Program-made: the position numbers and the translations under genes | DNA from: Sporosarcina sp. FSL W7-1349 | Lineage (GTDB): Bacteria; Bacillota; Bacilli; Bacillales_A; Planococcaceae | Direction: 5' to 3' | NCBI RefSeq assembly: GCF_038003045.1 | Contig: NZ_JBBOOK010000001.1 | Location: forward strand, 1-64,000 | DNA: 64,000 nucleotides | Shown: positions 61,585 to 64,000 of the stretch, in pieces | Position numbering within the stretch: position 1 is the stretch's first letter | How the letters are laid out: each line of letters begins with the position of its first letter | Notes under the pieces: generated by a model | Seen by the model: the letters and a program-made list of their open reading frames with translations, nothing else | What the model was told of the DNA's origin: nothing | Databases searched by the model: none

Positions 61585-62217
61585 CTATCGGATTTTTAGA
61601 CCTAATAACGAAGCAAATTGTATCGCTTGAGACGTTGATACTGTACATCCTTTTAAGTTCTCTATTGAAACAGTTAATGAATCAAAATCGGATGAGCTTA
61701 TATCAATTCCTTTTAATGATGTCTCTTCAAAGCTCGCGCCATTAAGATTGCATGAAAGAAATTCTACTTTTTTAAGCTTACAGTCAAAAATGTCTGCACT
61801 TTCTAACGCAGCATCATCAAAAATCACCTTTTCGAGTTTCGAGTTACCTAACATAACCATATTAAGAATTGATTCTCTAAATATTGTATTACCGATATAA
61901 GACTCTGTTAAGTTACAGCCAAGTAACTTACAATTAAGAAACTCAACTCGATTCATGGATGCCTTACTCAAATTAGCATTGGATAAATCACAATTCTCAA
62001 GGCGCACATCGGTAAGATCAATGCGGCTAAAATCCGTATTTGTGAAATTACAATTCCTAATCACTGTTTTATTTATTAGCACTCGATCAAGTACTTCGTT
62101 GGCAAATTCTGAATCGGTAACCATACACATTTCAAATTCCGGATCTTCTTCGTAAAAAATATCTGTAAATCTTCTTTCCGTTAGATCTTCAGGGATCTTG
62201 GGTGTGTCAATCTTCAT
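61585..62217 (-). CDS. Pentapeptide-repeat protein (Qnr-like)
   Basis: 210 aa from the ATG at 62217 with AGGTAG upstream. Repeating A(N/D)L-x-x type pentapeptides over residues 35-190 (CNFTNTDFSRIDLTDVRLEN, CDLSNANLSKASMNRVEFLN) with a break near 115, like the two-part helix of Qnr proteins. Qnr/MfpA-type proteins mimic DNA and bind gyrase; Bacillales have chromosomal homologues of unclear role. Function here is inferred. Confidence 0.85.
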   Translation of the reverse strand: MKIDTPKIPEDLTERRFTDIFYEEDPEFEMCMVTDSEFANEVLDRVLINKTVIRNCNFTNTDFSRIDLTDVRLENCDLSNANLSKASMNRVEFLNCKLLGCNLTESYIGNTIFRESILNMVMLGNSKLEKVIFDDAALESADIFDCKLKKVEFLSCNLNGASFEETSLKGIDISSSDFDSLTVSIENLKGCTVSTSQAIQFASLLGLKIR

Positions 62218-62389
62218 TGTATATCTACCTACTTTCAAACGAATTTAATTCATTTATAAACTCTCTAGATACAAAGATAAGGGAACTCACGTTCTTTTGC
62301 AAGGCTTGACTTTTATGCACTTTCTGATACATAGGAGTCATCCAGACGCATATCTAAACTGAAATTGTTTTGAGTTCTAAGAAATCCTC

Positions 62390-62569
62390 TTATTCATTTA
62401 AATGGCCCGTTTGTTGAATTGATTCATCGAGAAGATCTTTTAATTTATTTTAACATGGAAGGCATATAAATTTATGCGATGCCTTTAATACTTGCGCCAA
62501 TTTATCAGTATAATGCGTACAATCATTCATTAACATTCGGGCCGGATTGTCGATCAACAAGTTAAGCAT
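62390..62569 (-). pseudogene. Possible small gene with internal stop
   Basis: From ATG 62569 (GAGATGGAAT upstream): MLNLLIDNPARMLMNDC... to a TAA at 62450-62452, then the same frame continues NKLKDLLDESIQQTGHLNE to 62390. Both parts are similar in composition. It is the only coding-like signal in the 460-nt gap between the pentapeptide gene and the sigma factor. Confidence 0.3.
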
Positions 62570-62678
62570 TATTCCATCTCGGGATAGATGCTTTTCTTTT
62601 TTTAATCCATCGGTTTATAAACGTGACGAATCTATAATAATTTGCGTCTAAGTATACAGAGAGGGAGGGAAAAGAGCC

Positions 62679-63197
62679 TTGGAACAAGTGGATGTAACAA
62701 ATTGGTTTGATGAATACGGTGAATCAGTTTTGACGTACATACTTTTAATGGTGCGAGACTATCAACAAGCTGAGGATTTGACACAGGAAACCTTTATAAA
62801 AGCATACAGAAATCACGAACACTTTGAATACAAATCATCTGTGAAAACGTGGTTGTTTTCAATTGCACGAAATGTAACAAACGACTACTTTCGAAAAAAG
62901 CATCCGTTACGACATTATTTTGGTTTGACAATGGAAGAGAAAGATTATAAACCGATTCCTGAACAAATCGTTGAGATGAACTTTCAAAATGAACAATTAT
63001 ATAAAGCGATTCAGCAACTTAAACCTTCCTATAGGCATGTCATTATTTTGCGGAAGTTAAAAGAATTTTCAACGGAAGAAACAGCTCTCGTTTTGAATTG
63101 GTCAGAAAGTAAAGTGAAAATGACTTTAAAGCGAGCTCTGGAAAAATTAAAAATCGAAATGAGTAAAGGGGGAGTTACTAGTGAAATTCTTAGATGA
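62679..63197 (+). CDS. ECF-type RNA polymerase sigma factor
   Basis: 172 aa from a TTG codon with GGAGGG 9 nt upstream. Region 2 (VRDYQQAEDLTQETFIKAYRN, SVKTWLFSIARNVTNDYFRKK, about 25-90) and region 4 (LKPSYRHVIILRKLKEFSTEE, ALVLNWSESKVKMTLKRALE, about 118-160) are clear; region 3 is absent, as in ECF sigmas. The next gene overlaps and looks like its membrane anti-sigma partner. The subgroup cannot be fixed by eye. Confidence 0.92.
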   Translation: MEQVDVTNWFDEYGESVLTYILLMVRDYQQAEDLTQETFIKAYRNHEHFEYKSSVKTWLFSIARNVTNDYFRKKHPLRHYFGLTMEEKDYKPIPEQIVEMNFQNEQLYKAIQQLKPSYRHVIILRKLKEFSTEETALVLNWSESKVKMTLKRALEKLKIEMSKGGVTSEILR

Positions 63198-64000
63198 TCA
63201 ATTACATGAATTGGAAACACAACTCAAGATGACGGACAAATCAAAAGAAGAACTTAGAAGTCGCATATTGTTGCATACAAGCAATACTAAAAGACGTCAC
63301 GTAAAAAGTTTCATCTGGATTACTGTAGCGTGTATGCTAGTTCTCTTCACGTCGCCGTTTTATTCAACAACAGCTGCTAGTATTGTCGCTAGAATTTTAC
63401 CGATTTCCATCATTCCTACTTTTTCAGATGGTCAGTATAACCCCGATTTAACGAATCAACTCTATAATTTAGTCGAAATGGAAGGCTATACAGCTAATTT
63501 TGTAGGCGTAACGCCATCACCCTATACAATTGAAGTTTCACTCATCTTGAAAGACTCTACTTTAAAACAAGCAACAGATGATCTGGATTCGAAGATCAGG
63601 GATTATCTCTATGAAAATGGCTATGATGAATTCAATCTAAAGATATCGGAAGCCGCTGAAGTACCACAAGATGACCGAAGGAATGAATTGAGCAGTCTGT
63701 ATGACAAGGTAAGTGAGATTGTGAAGGACGTTTTCACGAAGTATGGATATGCTAGGGAAGCTGATTATGAATTAGCAGGCGTGAAAGAGACATGGTTTTC
63801 TAATATCGTCACGATCGATATGCCAGACCATATTCAAGAGTCAAACAAAATTATTGTGGATATTGAAAAAGAAATAAAATCACTGGATCTAAATATAAAG
63901 GATATTGAAGTAAATCTCTTTAACTTGGAACATCGTCAGCAAGATAATCGATGGGGGTATGTTGCATCTGATATATACGATGCAATGGCGGGAAAGTCGA
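63181..64000 (+). CDS. Membrane anti-sigma-like protein (DUF4030-type), partial at right edge
   Basis: Starts at GTG 63181 with AAAGGGGG upstream and overlaps the sigma gene by 17 nt; open through the end of the window (273 codons seen). Short cytoplasmic N-terminal region (about 1-40), one membrane helix (FIWITVACMLVLFTSPFYS, about 43-60), then a long extracytoplasmic part with two similar blocks of alternating charged residues. Overlap with an ECF sigma gene and topology indicate an anti-sigma factor; the DUF4030 link is from memory. Confidence 0.75.
   Translation, partial: MKFLDDQLHELETQLKMTDKSKEELRSRILLHTSNTKRRHVKSFIWITVACMLVLFTSPFYSTTAASIVARILPISIIPTFSDGQYNPDLTNQLYNLVEMEGYTANFVGVTPSPYTIEVSLILKDSTLKQATDDLDSKIRDYLYENGYDEFNLKISEAAEVPQDDRRNELSSLYDKVSEIVKDVFTKYGYAREADYELAGVKETWFSNIVTIDMPDHIQESNKIIVDIEKEIKSLDLNIKDIEVNLFNLEHRQQDNRWGYVASDIYDAMAGKS

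Overview
The window reads as chromosomal DNA of a spore-forming, motile, aerobic member of the Planococcaceae (Bacillales), most like Sporosarcina or a close relative. Evidence: strong AAGGAGG ribosome sites; frequent TTG/GTG starts; spore genes (sspH-type SASP, CotF-like coat protein, SleL/YaaH-type LysM-GH18 cortex hydrolase); Abh/AbrB-type regulator; a serine T-box before serA, a SAM-I riboswitch before metA and an ARG box before argG; and dispersed intergenic repeats of a kind I associate with this family from memory. No complete insertion sequence, prophage, tRNA, rRNA or CRISPR array is visible.

Layout. 0-34 kb is mostly housekeeping in short units: YbaK-like deacylase, small surface proteins, chemoreceptor, YmaF-like protein, sspH, LysM/TolB-propeller protein, DUF421 protein, CorA, ThpR, HAD phosphatases, serA with T-box, M23 peptidase, thioredoxin, class-I amidotransferase, YpsA, a structured-RNA candidate, abh, metA with SAM riboswitch, acyl-CoA dehydrogenase-like flavoprotein, malic enzyme, a TetR plus paired SMR efflux operon, RluA synthase, spore coat and cortex genes, gdhA, argG and a large membrane-anchored protein. 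At 34.27-35.09 kb lies a strictly periodic 82-bp x 10 tandem array.

35-54 kb is an aromatic catabolic island for 4-hydroxyphenylacetate (homoprotocatechuate meta-cleavage): hpaB (-), LysR, hpaD, MerR, GntR (-), a DctPQM TRAP importer, a second HpaB-family oxygenase with a XylR_N/V4R-PucR sensor-regulator, then hpaG1-hpaG2-hpaF and hpaC-SSADH-DapA-like aldolase-hpaE. The expected flow is uptake, ortho-hydroxylation (HpaB+HpaC), extradiol cleavage (HpaD), semialdehyde oxidation (HpaE), isomerisation/decarboxylation (HpaF, HpaG1/G2), hydration (no HpaH-like gene seen here), aldol cleavage (DapA-like enzyme in place of HpaI) to pyruvate and succinic semialdehyde, and oxidation to succinate. The most coherent new signal is regulatory: three forward promoters (TRAP, hpaG, hpaC operons) and the gntR promoter have TTGAWA-17-TATSAT architecture, and these plus the hpaB promoter carry an ATCATATATGAT palindrome in the spacer or over the -10, suggesting one GntR-controlled regulon. 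hpaD instead has a MerR-style 19-bp-spacer promoter with an internal inverted repeat, next to a merR gene.

54-64 kb is a mixed, partly decayed region: a frameshifted Phd/YefM antitoxin without toxin, an ABC-2 export operon, a membrane protein with an apparent CTG start, a DUF218 protein, several tiny membrane proteins, three reading-frame breaks each repairable by one base in a short homopolymer (possible consensus errors), a 5'-truncated CatA-like acetyltransferase, a Qnr-like pentapeptide protein, and an ECF sigma/anti-sigma pair running off the right edge.
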